Below the pieces are notes generated by a model. That model did not search any database and was not told the DNA's origin. It saw only the letters and a program-made list of their open reading frames with translations. This document shows, one piece after another, positions 25,650 to 35,773 of a DNA stretch of 60,162 nucleotides. Origin of the DNA: an uncultured Flavobacteriales bacterium (GTDB lineage Bacteria; Bacteroidota; Bacteroidia; Flavobacteriales; BACL11); the NCBI GenBank assembly GCA_913063045.1, contig CAJXYM010000008.1, positions 1-60,162 on the forward strand, given 5' to 3'. The stretch's first letter is position 1. The number at the start of each line of letters is the position of its first letter. A program made the translations under genes and the position numbers.

Positions 25650-26056
25650 TTAAAAACATGTAGAACATTGTTATCTAAAGCGTAGTTGTATTGCTTTAGA
25701 GGAAGAATTGCAGGGCTATTTGCGGCTACTCCATCTTGGTCCAGTAAAAATGCTGATGTGCAGCAATTACAAAAAGCAATACTTGAATTTATTGAGTCGA
25801 CAAATGAACATTCTAATGAAGGCTCATAGCTGCAGTTTCTATCATATATTCTGTAGTCAAAATTTGAATAATGATAGATAATTATCCCTTTGTTTCCGCC
25901 ATCAACTACAACACTGTTTCCAAGTGGTGTTAATTCGCTATACTCTGCTAGAGAAAGGTCTATTTCAAAATTAACATAAACATTTTGAATATAATCTTCT
26001 TCATTTCCGCAGGAGATTAATGTGATAATAAAAAGAGTTAGGATGAGCTGTTTCAT
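25646..26056 (-). CDS. Small lipoprotein, possible divergent Rieske-like fold
   Basis: A 136-residue protein with a lipoprotein signal ([14 protein letters not shown]; Cys at about residue 16). The rest is beta-rich: [25 protein letters not shown], then [19 protein letters not shown] and a cysteine cluster [18 protein letters not shown] followed by [19 protein letters not shown]. The layout resembles the Flavobacteriia lipoproteins that look like Rieske domains, but the His residues that bind a 2Fe-2S cluster are absent, so a cluster is doubtful. Function unknown. It is convergent with ahcY. Confidence 0.6.
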   Translation of the reverse strand: MKQLILTLFIITLISCGNEEDYIQNVYVNFEIDLSLAEYSELTPLGNSVVVDGGNKGIIIYHYSNFDYRIYDRNCSYEPSLECSFVDSINSSIAFCNCCTSAFLLDQDGVAANSPAILPLKQYNYALDNNVLHVFN

Positions 26057-26164
26057 GAGTGCAATTTAAGCAAAAGAATATAGAAATATTTAAAAATTAT
26101 TCGTATTTTTTATTAAATTTACAGACTTTAAAATTATATTTATATTTAAACGAAACATTATATT

Positions 26165-29100
26165 ATGTTCAGAAAAATTTATTTAATCATTGGTCTATCT
26201 TTTGCATCTCTAATTGCTTTTGGACAAACAGGAACTTTGAAGGGTGTTATTAGCGATGCAATGAGTGGTGAACCAATACCTTTTGCAAATATTGTTGTAG
26301 AAAAAAGTGGTAATCAATACGGAGGTACTACAACTGATTTTGATGGTAAATTTACTATCAAACCAATTGAGCCAGGTAATTATTCTGTAAAAGCAACTTT
26401 TGTTGGTTACCAAACAATAGAGGTTACTGGAGTGATTATATCTTCCAATAAAATTACATTTCAAGATGTAAAATTACAACAAGGAGTTGCTCTTGGAGAG
26501 ATTAGAATTATTGAATACAAGAAGCCGTTACTTGACCAAGATAACTTGTCAGGAGAAACAAAAACAGCTGAAGAAATTGTTGCCTTACCTACTAGAAATG
26601 TTTCTTCTGTAGCCGCTACCACTGCAGGGATTTATCAAAAAGATGAGGGTGATGCGGTTAATATGAGAGGCTCGAGAGATAATGCTACTGCATATTATGT
26701 TGATGGAATTAAAGTTAGAGGGTCACTTGGAGTTCCTACTTCTGGAATTGAGCAGATTACTGTTGTTACTGGAGGATTGCCTGCTCAATATGGTGATGCT
26801 ACTGGAGGAATTATTTCTGTTACAACAAAAGGGCCTTCAAATAAATTATTTGGTGGTATTGAGTTGGAGTCTTCATCATTATTTGACACTTATAATTATA
26901 ATCTTATTGGCTTTGGTTTATCAGGGCCGATCATTAAAAAAAGAAATACTGATGGCACAAAAGGATCTTCTATTTTAGGCTTTTTCTTATCTGGAGAGGC
27001 TAGAAATGTTGATGACACTGATCCTTCTGCTATAGGAAGGTGGAAAGTTAAGGATGATGTTTTAAAAGACCTTCAACAAACTCCTTTTGTTATTGCTCCA
27101 AATGCTAACGCTGGATTCTTAAGTACATCAGAATTTTTATCTGAAGATGATTTTGAGAATGTTGAAGCTAGGCTTAATTCAAACGAAAAAAGAATAAATC
27201 TTTCTGGAAAAATTGATTTTAAGCCAGCAAACAATACGTTCTTTTCATTAGGAGGTACACTTTACAACAGAGTTAGTAGAGACTTTTCACAAAGTAGATC
27301 CTTGATGTCTTCAGCAGATAATAGAGAGTCTTCACAAGAAACGTATAGAGTTTATGGTAAATTAACTCAAAAATTTGGTTCAGAAGAGTCTAACGAAGAA
27401 GATGCTTCGGCATTAATTAAAAATGCTTTTTTTACTATCCAAGCAGATTACACATCAAATCGTTACACATTTGTTGATGCTGATCATCAATTTGATTTAT
27501 TTAAATACGGATATGTTGGAGAATTTAATACATATAAAACACCATTTTATCAAAATGGCAGTGCTATTGATTCTTCTACAGGGATAATATATAATGGTAG
27601 AATTTTAACTGGTTGGGGAGATACATTATATTCATACGAATCTAATCAGTATACTAATCAAGGTTTAGCAAATTACACTAATGCTTACTATCAAATGTTT
27701 AATGATTATGGTCTTACTTCTTTTGTTGGTTCAGAAAATGATGGTGTAATAAGAACGGCAGCGGATTTAAAAGGTCAAGGTCTAAGAAATGGAGATTTAC
27801 CAGCATCGGTATACTCTTTATTTAGCAACCATGGATCTATGTACACAGGTTCTGCTAAGCAATTGAACACTCAATCTACATTTAAGGCTTCAGGGTCTGC
27901 AGATATTAAAAACCATGAATTTTCTTTTGGTTTTGAATTTGAGCAAAGAGATGATTCTTATTGGGGGTTTGGTCCTTTTAGTTTGTGGGGTTTAATGAGA
28001 CAATTGTCTAACAAGCATATTTTAGAAAGAGATTTAAGTAATCCAATGCCAGTTATGGATATTAATGGTGTTTATCAGGATACAGTTTATTACGACAGAT
28101 TATTTGTTGCTGATGAGCAGTCTTGGTTTGATAGGTCCTTAAGAAATGAGTTAGGTTTAGATCCAAATGGTACTGATTTTCTAGATATTGATTCTTATGA
28201 TCCAACTACTTTTGATGTAACTATGTTTAGCCAAGACGAATTATTGAATAATGGTTCTAATCTTGCATATTATTATGGTTATGATATTTATGGTAATAAG
28301 TTAAATAACATTCCAACGCTAAAAGACTTTTTTGAAAAAGAAGATGCTAATGGTAATTTTTTAAGGGAAATTGCATCATTTCGACCTATATATCAGGCTG
28401 GTTATATTCAAGATAAATTTGCTATTGAAGATCTTATTTTTAATATTGGTTTAAGAGTGGATAGATATGATGCTAATCAAAAAGTACTAAAAGATAAATA
28501 TCTACTTTATGATTCTTACACAGCTGGGGCTAATGATCCTTTAGGGATAATAAATAATACTCCTTCAACAATTGGAGATGACTATGTTGTTTATGTTGAT
28601 GATGTTTCTAATCCTTCTTCAATAGTAGGGTATAGAGATAATGAAACTTGGTATAACGCTCAAGGATTACAAATTTCAGATCCTAATTTACTAGCTGAAG
28701 CAGCAGGAGGAGCTATTCAGCCTTACGTAAAAAATCCTACTCAGGCTTTATCTGGAGATATTAAAGTTGATGAAGCTTTTGCTGACTATAAACCAGAAAC
28801 AGTTTTTATGCCTAGAATTGCATTCTCATTTCCTATTTCTGATGAGGCTCAGTTTTTTGCGCATTATGATGTTTTAACCCAACGACCTCCATCAGCAAAT
28901 AGATTAGAGCCTGTTGATTATTTGTTTATGGCAGATAGAGTAGGCGCTTTATTAAATAATCCAGATTTAAAATCTGAGAAAACAGTTGATTATGAATTAG
29001 GTTTTGCTAAGACATTATCACTTAGATCTGCATTAAAGATATCAGCTTTCTACAAAGAACTAAGAGATATGATTCAAGTTGTTAATGTACTAGGAGCATA

Positions 29101-29854
29101 TCCTGCACAGTATTTAACTTATGGAAATATTGACTTTGGAACTGTAAAAGGAATGTCTGCCAATTTTGATTTAAGAAGAACTAATAATGTTAGCTTAACA
29201 GCCAACTATACTTTGCAGTTCGCTGATGGTACTGGATCATCTGCAACTTCAGGTCAGAGTCTTGTAAACACAGGACAACCAAATTTAAGAACTACTATTC
29301 CATTAGCATATGATCAAAGACATGCTCTTTCAGCTTCTGTAGATTATCATTACGGATCAGGAAAAGATTATGATGGTCCTGTATGGTTTGGAAAAAATGT
29401 TTTTGCTGATGCTGGAGCTAATATGGTTTTATCAGCTGGTTCAGGAACACCATTTAGTAAGCAGTCTAACATAACTCAAGAAGCTGCTTCAGGAATTAAT
29501 GATAGATCAACACTTGAGGGAAGTTTAAACGGTTCTAGATTACCTTGGCAATTTAGAATAAGTACAAAAATTAATAAAGAGTTTGAAATTAAGTGGTCAG
29601 ATAAAAAGAAATCAAATGTCAACGTTTATGTTCAGGTTCAAAATTTATTAGATGCTAAAAATATAATAAGTGTTTATAGAGCAACAGGTAATCCTGAAGA
29701 TGATGGTTATTTAACATCAGCAGCTGCGCAAAACGCTATTGATGCTCAAAATAACCCTGATTCATTCAGATATCTATATTCATTAGCTGTCAATAATCCA
29801 TCTAACTATAGCTTGCCAAGAATGTTTAGGGCTGGTATAAGTTTTCAATTTTAA
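26165..29854 (+). CDS. Large TonB-dependent receptor with carboxypeptidase-like N-terminal domain (SusC-like)
   Basis: A 1,229-residue outer-membrane protein. After the signal peptide (ends AFGQ) comes a CarboxypepD_reg-like beta-sandwich (about residues 22-110: GTLKGVISDAMSGEPIPFANI, DGKFTIKPIEPGNYSVKATFVGYQT). The plug follows with YVDGIKVRGSLGVPTSGIEQITVVTGGLPAQYGDATGGII split here only for description, then a long barrel ending MFRAGISFQF. Extracellular loops are large and acidic. The typical SusC partner, a SusD lipoprotein, is missing; instead a giant exported protein and a PorV/PorQ-family gene follow at once. Import substrate is unknown, and a role in secretion-linked surface assembly is equally possible. 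Confidence 0.85.
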   Translation: MFRKIYLIIGLSFASLIAFGQTGTLKGVISDAMSGEPIPFANIVVEKSGNQYGGTTTDFDGKFTIKPIEPGNYSVKATFVGYQTIEVTGVIISSNKITFQDVKLQQGVALGEIRIIEYKKPLLDQDNLSGETKTAEEIVALPTRNVSSVAATTAGIYQKDEGDAVNMRGSRDNATAYYVDGIKVRGSLGVPTSGIEQITVVTGGLPAQYGDATGGIISVTTKGPSNKLFGGIELESSSLFDTYNYNLIGFGLSGPIIKKRNTDGTKGSSILGFFLSGEARNVDDTDPSAIGRWKVKDDVLKDLQQTPFVIAPNANAGFLSTSEFLSEDDFENVEARLNSNEKRINLSGKIDFKPANNTFFSLGGTLYNRVSRDFSQSRSLMSSADNRESSQETYRVYGKLTQKFGSEESNEEDASALIKNAFFTIQADYTSNRYTFVDADHQFDLFKYGYVGEFNTYKTPFYQNGSAIDSSTGIIYNGRILTGWGDTLYSYESNQYTNQGLANYTNAYYQMFNDYGLTSFVGSENDGVIRTAADLKGQGLRNGDLPASVYSLFSNHGSMYTGSAKQLNTQSTFKASGSADIKNHEFSFGFEFEQRDDSYWGFGPFSLWGLMRQLSNKHILERDLSNPMPVMDINGVYQDTVYYDRLFVADEQSWFDRSLRNELGLDPNGTDFLDIDSYDPTTFDVTMFSQDELLNNGSNLAYYYGYDIYGNKLNNIPTLKDFFEKEDANGNFLREIASFRPIYQAGYIQDKFAIEDLIFNIGLRVDRYDANQKVLKDKYLLYDSYTAGANDPLGIINNTPSTIGDDYVVYVDDVSNPSSIVGYRDNETWYNAQGLQISDPNLLAEAAGGAIQPYVKNPTQALSGDIKVDEAFADYKPETVFMPRIAFSFPISDEAQFFAHYDVLTQRPPSANRLEPVDYLFMADRVGALLNNPDLKSEKTVDYELGFAKTLSLRSALKISAFYKELRDMIQVVNVLGAYPAQYLTYGNIDFGTVKGMSANFDLRRTNNVSLTANYTLQFADGTGSSATSGQSLVNTGQPNLRTTIPLAYDQRHALSASVDYHYGSGKDYDGPVWFGKNVFADAGANMVLSAGSGTPFSKQSNITQEAASGINDRSTLEGSLNGSRLPWQFRISTKINKEFEIKWSDKKKSNVNVYVQVQNLLDAKNIISVYRATGNPEDDGYLTSAAAQNAIDAQNNPDSFRYLYSLAVNNPSNYSLPRMFRAGISFQF

Positions 29855-29873
29855 ATAAGAAGAAATTAGTAAT

Positions 29874-32800
29874 ATGAAAAATAAAGCATATATGATTAAT
29901 AAAGCAAAAAAAGCAATTATTGTTTGTTTAACACTTGTTACTACTTGTGTTTTTGCAAAAGAAAACATTCCTAACCCTAACATAAGTTCAGTAGTTTATT
30001 CAAAAGTAGCTGCTGGGTGTTCCCCATCAATCTCAAAAACTGATTTAGATGTGAATAATGTTAGAACTACGATTATGGCTGCTGGAGATATGTGGTGGAA
30101 TTTAGATGATGCCAGATATGAAATTCCAAAAGATGGAAATAAGCATTCAATGTTTGCTGGTGCTTTATGGATTGGTGGTGTAGATGCTGGTGGACAGTTG
30201 AAAGTTGCTGCCATGACCTACAGACAAGGAGGTAGTGATTTTTGGACTGGACCATTAAATACAACTAATGCAACTATTTCTTCCGATGAATGTAATAAAT
30301 GGGATAAGCATTTTAAGCTTGAACGTTCTGAAGTTGAAGAATATGCTGTTAGATTTGGAGTAGATCCTACTTATGTTATTCCTAATTCTATTTTAGAGTG
30401 GCCAGCTCATGGTGACGCTTCTTTAGGTCAAGACCCTTTTTTAGCTCCTTATTTTGATCTTAATGGCAATGGACTATATGAGCCATATGATGGTGATTAC
30501 CCTGACTATAATATTACAGGAACTAATGACGACGCTAAATTATTTGGAGACCAAACATTATGGTGGATATTTAATGATAAAGGAAATATTCATAGTGAAA
30601 CAGAAGCTGATGCTCTTGGTTTAGAAATTCATGCTCAAGCCTTCGGATTTACAGCCGATAATGAGGTTAATGATATGACATTTTATAACTATAAAATTAT
30701 AAATAGATCTACACTTCCTTTGAATGATACATATTTTGGTCAATGGGTTGATCCAGATTTAGGTTACTATCTAGATGATTATGTTGGATGTGATGTTGGT
30801 CTAGGATTAGGTTTTTGTTATAACGGTGATGCTGAAGATGAAGGAGCAGCTGGTTATGGTTTTAATCCTCCAGCTATTGGAGTTGACTTCTTTCAAGGAC
30901 CTTTAGCAGATCCAAATGATGGAATTGATAACGATAGAGATGGTACGATTGATGAGGCGAATGAACAAATAATTATGTCAAAATTCGTTTACTATAATAA
31001 TGACTTTACTCCTATTGGTAACCCTTCAGAGGGAACGCATTTTTATAATTATTTAAGAGGTATCTGGAAAGATAATGTTCCTATGACTTATGGTGGAGAT
31101 GGTCATGGTTCTGGTCAAGGAAGTACTCCAGACATATGTAACTTTATGTTCCCAGGAACTTCGGATGATTCCTTTAATGGACTTGAGTGGACAGAACAAA
31201 CTGCAGGAAATATTCCTGCTGATAGAAGATTTTTACAATCTGCAGGACCATTTACGCTTCAGCCTGGAGCAGTAAATGAAATCACAACTGGTGTAGTATG
31301 GGCTAGAGCTAAATCTGGAGGTCAAACTGCTTCAATTGCTCTTGTTAAAATTTATGATAGAGAAGCACAAGCATTATTTGATAATAATTTTAATATTCTG
31401 AATGGTCCTGATGCCCCAGATATTACTATAAGAGAGCTCGATAAAGAGTTAATTTTCACATTATCTAATAGTGGAGCTTCAAATAATATTAATGAAACAT
31501 ATGCTGAAAAAGATCCATATATCACAAAGCCATCAAATTTGTTGACTGATTCTGCTTATACTTTTCAAGGATACATGGTTTATCAGCTTTTAAATAATAC
31601 AGTTTCTGTTACAGATCTAGATGATCCTGATTTAGCTCGTTTAGTATTTAGATGTGATAAAAATGACACAGTTACTGGAATAGTAAATCAATATTTAGAT
31701 CCTTTATTAGGAGTATATACTCCAGTTGAAGAGGTAGCTTCTGTTCTTAGTGATGGTGTTATTGGATCTATTGATGAGGGGGTTCAATCTTCTTTTCAAA
31801 TAACAGAAGATAAATTTGCTCTTGGAAATACAAGATTAGTAAATCATAAGACGTATTATTTTATGTCTATTGCTTACGGATATAACAGAGCTGAAGAAAA
31901 TGCTGATCCTTATAATGTTAATGCTTCTGATTATGATGGAAGAAATCAACCTTATATTGGTGGAAGGAGAAATATAAAAGTATATTCTGGAATCCCGCAC
32001 TTCACACAGCCTGATGCTGGAGGAACTACATTAAGCGCTGCTTATGGTGATGGCGTTGAAATTACTAGAGTTGAAGGGAAAGGTAATGGAGGAAATACTT
32101 TAGATCTTACAGACGCTACTATTGATGAAATTTTAAATAATTTAGATGCAAGAGCTTATTATCCTACTTATAAAGCAGGAAGTGGCCCAATAAATATTTC
32201 AGTTGTAGACCCTGTTAAAATTCCGCAAGGAGATTATACTTTAAAGCTATATGACCCTGAATTTAGTGGTAGTAGTATTATTTCTTACAATAGTTGGGAA
32301 TTGAGTGAACAGCAAACTGGAGTAATTTTAGCAACCTCTAACCAATCATTACTAGTTGGTACTGAAAAATATGTTAACTCGCTTGGACTAAATATTAAAG
32401 TTAAGCAAGCTTCTGAACCAGGTTCTGATCCTGCAAATATTGATAATAATGGATTATTATCAAGTTCAATAGAATTTGAAAATCTTAATGATAGATGGCT
32501 GAGTGGTGTGCCAGATAGAGATGATGAATCAGCATTTTTTAGCGTTTGGGGTTTAAATTGGATAAGATCTGGTGGATATACTAATGCAACGAATGGTTTA
32601 TTAAGTGATTATTCTCAAACGGATGATCCAAGTGGAATTTACGAAGGTGTTATTGAGCAAACTGTTAATTTTTCACTTTTTGGAGGACAAGAAATAAAAG
32701 GAGGAACATGGGCGCCATACAGATTTGCATCTTATTTTAATGATGGGCCTGGACATAGTAGTAGTATTACTTCTCAGGCAAAAATGGAGAATTTAAATTC

Positions 32801-34058
32801 TGTTGATATTGTCTTTACAAATGATAAGTCTAAATGGTCTAGAGCTGTAATTGTTGAAGCCCAAGAGGATCCAACTCTATCAGTTGGCGGAGCATTAAAG
32901 ATGGATTTAAGACAAACTAATTCTGTTAATAAGGAAGGGGAAGATGATGGTTCTGGTACTAAAGGTATGGGTTGGTTCCCAGGTTATGCTATTGATATTG
33001 AAACAGGAGAAAGATTAAATATTGTATTTGCTGAAGATTCTTGGTTAACTAGCGATAATGGTAATGATATGAAGTGGAATCCTACTTCTAATATAGTAAC
33101 TGATGAATTTCCTCAATACGATCCAACTACTCAAACGTTTTCTGGTGGAAATTATTTATTAGGAGGTAAGCATTTTATCTATGTTGTTAACGGTCAATCT
33201 TGGGTTAAAGGAACTGAAGATTATGTTAATGGAGATTACTCTGATGTTGATAATAGTCCTAATTACGATGAATGTGCATGGATTTATAATCAATTGCTTG
33301 ATGATGCCAATGGTGTTGGTAAATGGAAGGTGTTTAAGAACTGTTCATGGGTTGGCGTTCCTTTATTAGCCCCTGGAAGATCATTACTTACTAATGATGC
33401 TAAAGTTAAATTAAGAGTTTCTAAGCCTTATAAGCAATATGAAACAACTAATTCTTTAGATATTCTTACAAAGGATAATGATTTAACAATTGGAGAGACT
33501 TATGTTGTTGCTTACGAAAATTCCCCAACAACTTGGGGAGGGAAGTCAATTACTCATGATGGGAATACTTACCAGCCTGGTGATGTTTTTCAAGCTACTA
33601 CAATTTCTTTTACTGGAAGTAGTAAAGCTAGAGTTGTTAAGTATAGTCCACAAAATTCGTTCAATCCAATTTATAATTTTAGTACTGATGATATTGTTGC
33701 TGTAAAAGGTGACCCTAGCGTAGCAAAAGATGCTTTAGAGATGATTAATGTTGTTCCTAATCCTTACTATGGCTATTCAAGCTATGAAATTAATCAGTTA
33801 GATAATAGAATTAAAATTACTAATCTTCCTCAAATAGCTACAGTAAAAATATTTACTGTTAGTGGAACACTTGTAAGAGAGTTAAAGAAAGATGATCCTG
33901 TAACTTCAATTGATTGGGATTTAAAAAATGATTTTGGGATTCCAATTGCAAGTGGTCTTTATATCATTCATGTTGAAACATACATAAACGGTAAAAAGGA
34001 AAACAAAATAATTAAATGGTTTGGAGCTTTACGTCCAATAGATTTAGATACGTTCTAA
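29874..34058 (+). CDS. 1,394-residue exported protein with C-terminal T9SS/FlgD-like domain
   Basis: Signal peptide ending VFAKE, then a long beta-rich mature part. Two acidic Ca2+-loop-like segments are visible, DLNGNGLYEPYDGDYPD near residue 195-210 and DGIDNDRDGTIDEANEQ near 345-360. The last 100 residues (VVPNPYYGYSS, KIFTVSGTLVREL, GIPIASGLYIIHVE) have the pattern of a type A sorting domain of the type IX secretion system or the FlgD Ig-like fold, but end unusually in KWFGALRPIDLDTF instead of stopping soon after the last strand. No catalytic domain recognised. It starts 19 bases after the TonB receptor and is followed by a PorV/PorQ-family gene, so it is probably exported and held at the surface. 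Confidence 0.75.
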   Translation: MKNKAYMINKAKKAIIVCLTLVTTCVFAKENIPNPNISSVVYSKVAAGCSPSISKTDLDVNNVRTTIMAAGDMWWNLDDARYEIPKDGNKHSMFAGALWIGGVDAGGQLKVAAMTYRQGGSDFWTGPLNTTNATISSDECNKWDKHFKLERSEVEEYAVRFGVDPTYVIPNSILEWPAHGDASLGQDPFLAPYFDLNGNGLYEPYDGDYPDYNITGTNDDAKLFGDQTLWWIFNDKGNIHSETEADALGLEIHAQAFGFTADNEVNDMTFYNYKIINRSTLPLNDTYFGQWVDPDLGYYLDDYVGCDVGLGLGFCYNGDAEDEGAAGYGFNPPAIGVDFFQGPLADPNDGIDNDRDGTIDEANEQIIMSKFVYYNNDFTPIGNPSEGTHFYNYLRGIWKDNVPMTYGGDGHGSGQGSTPDICNFMFPGTSDDSFNGLEWTEQTAGNIPADRRFLQSAGPFTLQPGAVNEITTGVVWARAKSGGQTASIALVKIYDREAQALFDNNFNILNGPDAPDITIRELDKELIFTLSNSGASNNINETYAEKDPYITKPSNLLTDSAYTFQGYMVYQLLNNTVSVTDLDDPDLARLVFRCDKNDTVTGIVNQYLDPLLGVYTPVEEVASVLSDGVIGSIDEGVQSSFQITEDKFALGNTRLVNHKTYYFMSIAYGYNRAEENADPYNVNASDYDGRNQPYIGGRRNIKVYSGIPHFTQPDAGGTTLSAAYGDGVEITRVEGKGNGGNTLDLTDATIDEILNNLDARAYYPTYKAGSGPINISVVDPVKIPQGDYTLKLYDPEFSGSSIISYNSWELSEQQTGVILATSNQSLLVGTEKYVNSLGLNIKVKQASEPGSDPANIDNNGLLSSSIEFENLNDRWLSGVPDRDDESAFFSVWGLNWIRSGGYTNATNGLLSDYSQTDDPSGIYEGVIEQTVNFSLFGGQEIKGGTWAPYRFASYFNDGPGHSSSITSQAKMENLNSVDIVFTNDKSKWSRAVIVEAQEDPTLSVGGALKMDLRQTNSVNKEGEDDGSGTKGMGWFPGYAIDIETGERLNIVFAEDSWLTSDNGNDMKWNPTSNIVTDEFPQYDPTTQTFSGGNYLLGGKHFIYVVNGQSWVKGTEDYVNGDYSDVDNSPNYDECAWIYNQLLDDANGVGKWKVFKNCSWVGVPLLAPGRSLLTNDAKVKLRVSKPYKQYETTNSLDILTKDNDLTIGETYVVAYENSPTTWGGKSITHDGNTYQPGDVFQATTISFTGSSKARVVKYSPQNSFNPIYNFSTDDIVAVKGDPSVAKDALEMINVVPNPYYGYSSYEINQLDNRIKITNLPQIATVKIFTVSGTLVRELKKDDPVTSIDWDLKNDFGIPIASGLYIIHVETYINGKKENKIIKWFGALRPIDLDTF

Positions 34059-34083
34059 AAAAATAATAGTGAATATAAATATC

Positions 34084-35160
34084 ATGAATATGAAAGAAAT
34101 AAGTAAATTATTTAAGACGCTCTTAATAGTAGTTTTATTGCTATCAGGATTTGAGATTTTTGCAGGTAATGAACAAAGAGCTGGTCAAGCAGGAGCTTCA
34201 GAATTATTAATCAATCCATGGGCAAGATCATCTGGATGGGCAGGAGCTAATGTTGCAGGAGTTAGAGGTTTAGAAGGAATATTCTCTAATGTTGCTGGTT
34301 TAGCATTCACAGAAAAAACCGAGCTTATCTTTTCTCAAACTTCATGGCTGCAATATGGGGGTAAGATGTTTGATGCAAATAGTTGTGTAAGTAATATCAG
34401 TACATTTGGATTCTCTCAAAAAATGGGAGAATCAAGCGTTTTAGGATTTGCTGTAATGAATATGAACTTTGGTGAAATCGATATAACAACTGTTGATCTT
34501 CCTGATGGTGGAATAGGTACATTTTCTCCAAAATATATGAATATTAGTATGTCATATGCAAAGATTTTTTCTAACAGTATTTTTGGAGGAGTTACTGTTA
34601 AAATGATATCAGAACAAATTTCTAATGTTGGAGCTAATGGTATTGCTTTAGACGCAGGTATTCAATATGTTACTGGAGTAAAAGATAATTTGAAATTTGG
34701 TATTTCATTAAAAAATGTTGGTCCTAGAATGTCCTTTGCTGGCGATGGTCTTTCTTTTAGAAATTATTTAAATCCAAATTACGAAATGACAGCAGAACAA
34801 AGATCGTCTGAGTTTGAGCTGCCTGCATTATTAAATATTGGTTTATCTTATGATATTTTAGCAGAAGATCATAGGTTAACCGGAGCAGGTACTTTTACAT
34901 CAAACTCTTTTCAAAAAGATCAATATAAATTAGGAGGAGAATATTCTTATAAAGAATATTTCATGATTAGAGCAGGTTATACTTACGAAGAAGGGATAGG
35001 TGATGCTGCCACTAGAACTACTGCGCTTAGAGGTCCTTCTGCAGGTTTTACAGTTGAGTTGCCAATGGGTAATGGGACATCCTTTGGATTAGATTACTCA
35101 TACAGACATACAGACCCTTTTCAAGGGTCTCATGCTATTGGCGCAAGAATAAATCTTTAA
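34084..35160 (+). CDS. PorV/PorQ family outer-membrane beta-barrel protein
   Basis: A 358-residue protein; I choose the ATG at 34084, since a longer reading from a GTG at 34069 only extends the signal peptide. After the signal (ends EIFAG) the mature N-terminus has AGQAGASELLINPWARSSGWAGANVAGVRGLEGIFSNVAGLA, of which the GASELLINPWAR and NVAGLA parts are typical for PorV/PorQ-type barrels (FadL-like). PorV shuttles T9SS cargo to the attachment complex. Placed right after the giant exported protein, it may be a dedicated partner rather than the general PorV. Barrel strands run to the end (HAIGARINL). Confidence 0.85.
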   Translation: MNMKEISKLFKTLLIVVLLLSGFEIFAGNEQRAGQAGASELLINPWARSSGWAGANVAGVRGLEGIFSNVAGLAFTEKTELIFSQTSWLQYGGKMFDANSCVSNISTFGFSQKMGESSVLGFAVMNMNFGEIDITTVDLPDGGIGTFSPKYMNISMSYAKIFSNSIFGGVTVKMISEQISNVGANGIALDAGIQYVTGVKDNLKFGISLKNVGPRMSFAGDGLSFRNYLNPNYEMTAEQRSSEFELPALLNIGLSYDILAEDHRLTGAGTFTSNSFQKDQYKLGGEYSYKEYFMIRAGYTYEEGIGDAATRTTALRGPSAGFTVELPMGNGTSFGLDYSYRHTDPFQGSHAIGARINL

Positions 35161-35212
35161 TAATATTAAATAGTTAGATTTATATTTTTAAAATCTTTTT
35201 ATACAATTTATT

Positions 35213-35293
35213 ATGAATAAATACTTTTCTAATATCCAAATAGTGATTGCGATTATAGTCATTCTAGTAATCAACGTTTTAATTATATTTTAA
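35213..35293 (+). CDS. Candidate 26-residue membrane microprotein
   Basis: A short frame from ATG to TAA in the 136-base gap before greA. It encodes MNKYFSNIQ followed by about 17 very hydrophobic residues (IVIAIIVILVINVLIIF), which looks like one membrane span with a short polar N-terminus. It ends 3 bases before the greA ATG, a spacing typical of coupled genes. No family is recognised, and a frame this short may be chance; the pure Ile/Val/Leu run is the argument for it. Confidence 0.4.
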   Translation: MNKYFSNIQIVIAIIVILVINVLIIF

Positions 35294-35296
35294 CAG

Positions 35297-35773
35297 ATGA
35301 GCTCAATTATATATCTTTCAAAGGACGGTTATGATAATTTAAAAAATAATCTTCATCAACTTAAATCAGTTGACAGACCAAATATTATTAATCAAATTTC
35401 TGAAGCAAGAGATAAGGGTGACTTATCTGAAAATGCTGAGTATGATGCTGCAAAAGAAGCTCAAGGATTATTAGAGGCTAGAATATCAAAATTAGAAGGT
35501 GATCTTAGTTTATCAAGAATAATAGATGAAAGTCAGTTAGATACAAGTAGTGTTAGTCTGTTAACCAAAGTAACCATTAAGAATACTAATAATAAGGCAG
35601 AAATGAGTTATATAATTGTTTCTGAATCCGAAGCTAATTTAGCTGATAAAAAGATTTCAGCAAGCTCACCAATTGGAAAAGGATTATTAGGAAAAAAAGT
35701 TGGTGAAATAGTAGATATACAAGTTCCTAATGGTATTGTTCACTTTGAAATAATTAATATTTCAGCTGTATAG
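35297..35773 (+). CDS. greA: Transcription elongation factor GreA
   Basis: Rescues backtracked RNA polymerase by stimulating transcript cleavage. The 158-residue protein has the N-terminal coiled coil with the acidic tip in ARDKGDLSENAEYDAAKEAQ (Asp and Glu that hold Mg2+ in the polymerase active site) and the C-terminal FKBP-like domain ending with SPIGKGLLGKKVGEIVDIQVPNG, cited here as the family pattern. Complete, normal length. The HIT gene starts directly after its stop codon. Confidence 0.96.
   Translation: MSSIIYLSKDGYDNLKNNLHQLKSVDRPNIINQISEARDKGDLSENAEYDAAKEAQGLLEARISKLEGDLSLSRIIDESQLDTSSVSLLTKVTIKNTNNKAEMSYIIVSESEANLADKKISASSPIGKGLLGKKVGEIVDIQVPNGIVHFEIINISAV

Noticed and set aside
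26210-26978. Frames on both strands at the start of the large TonB receptor
   Set aside because: They lie within the signal, carboxypeptidase-like and plug domains of the real gene and show no motif.
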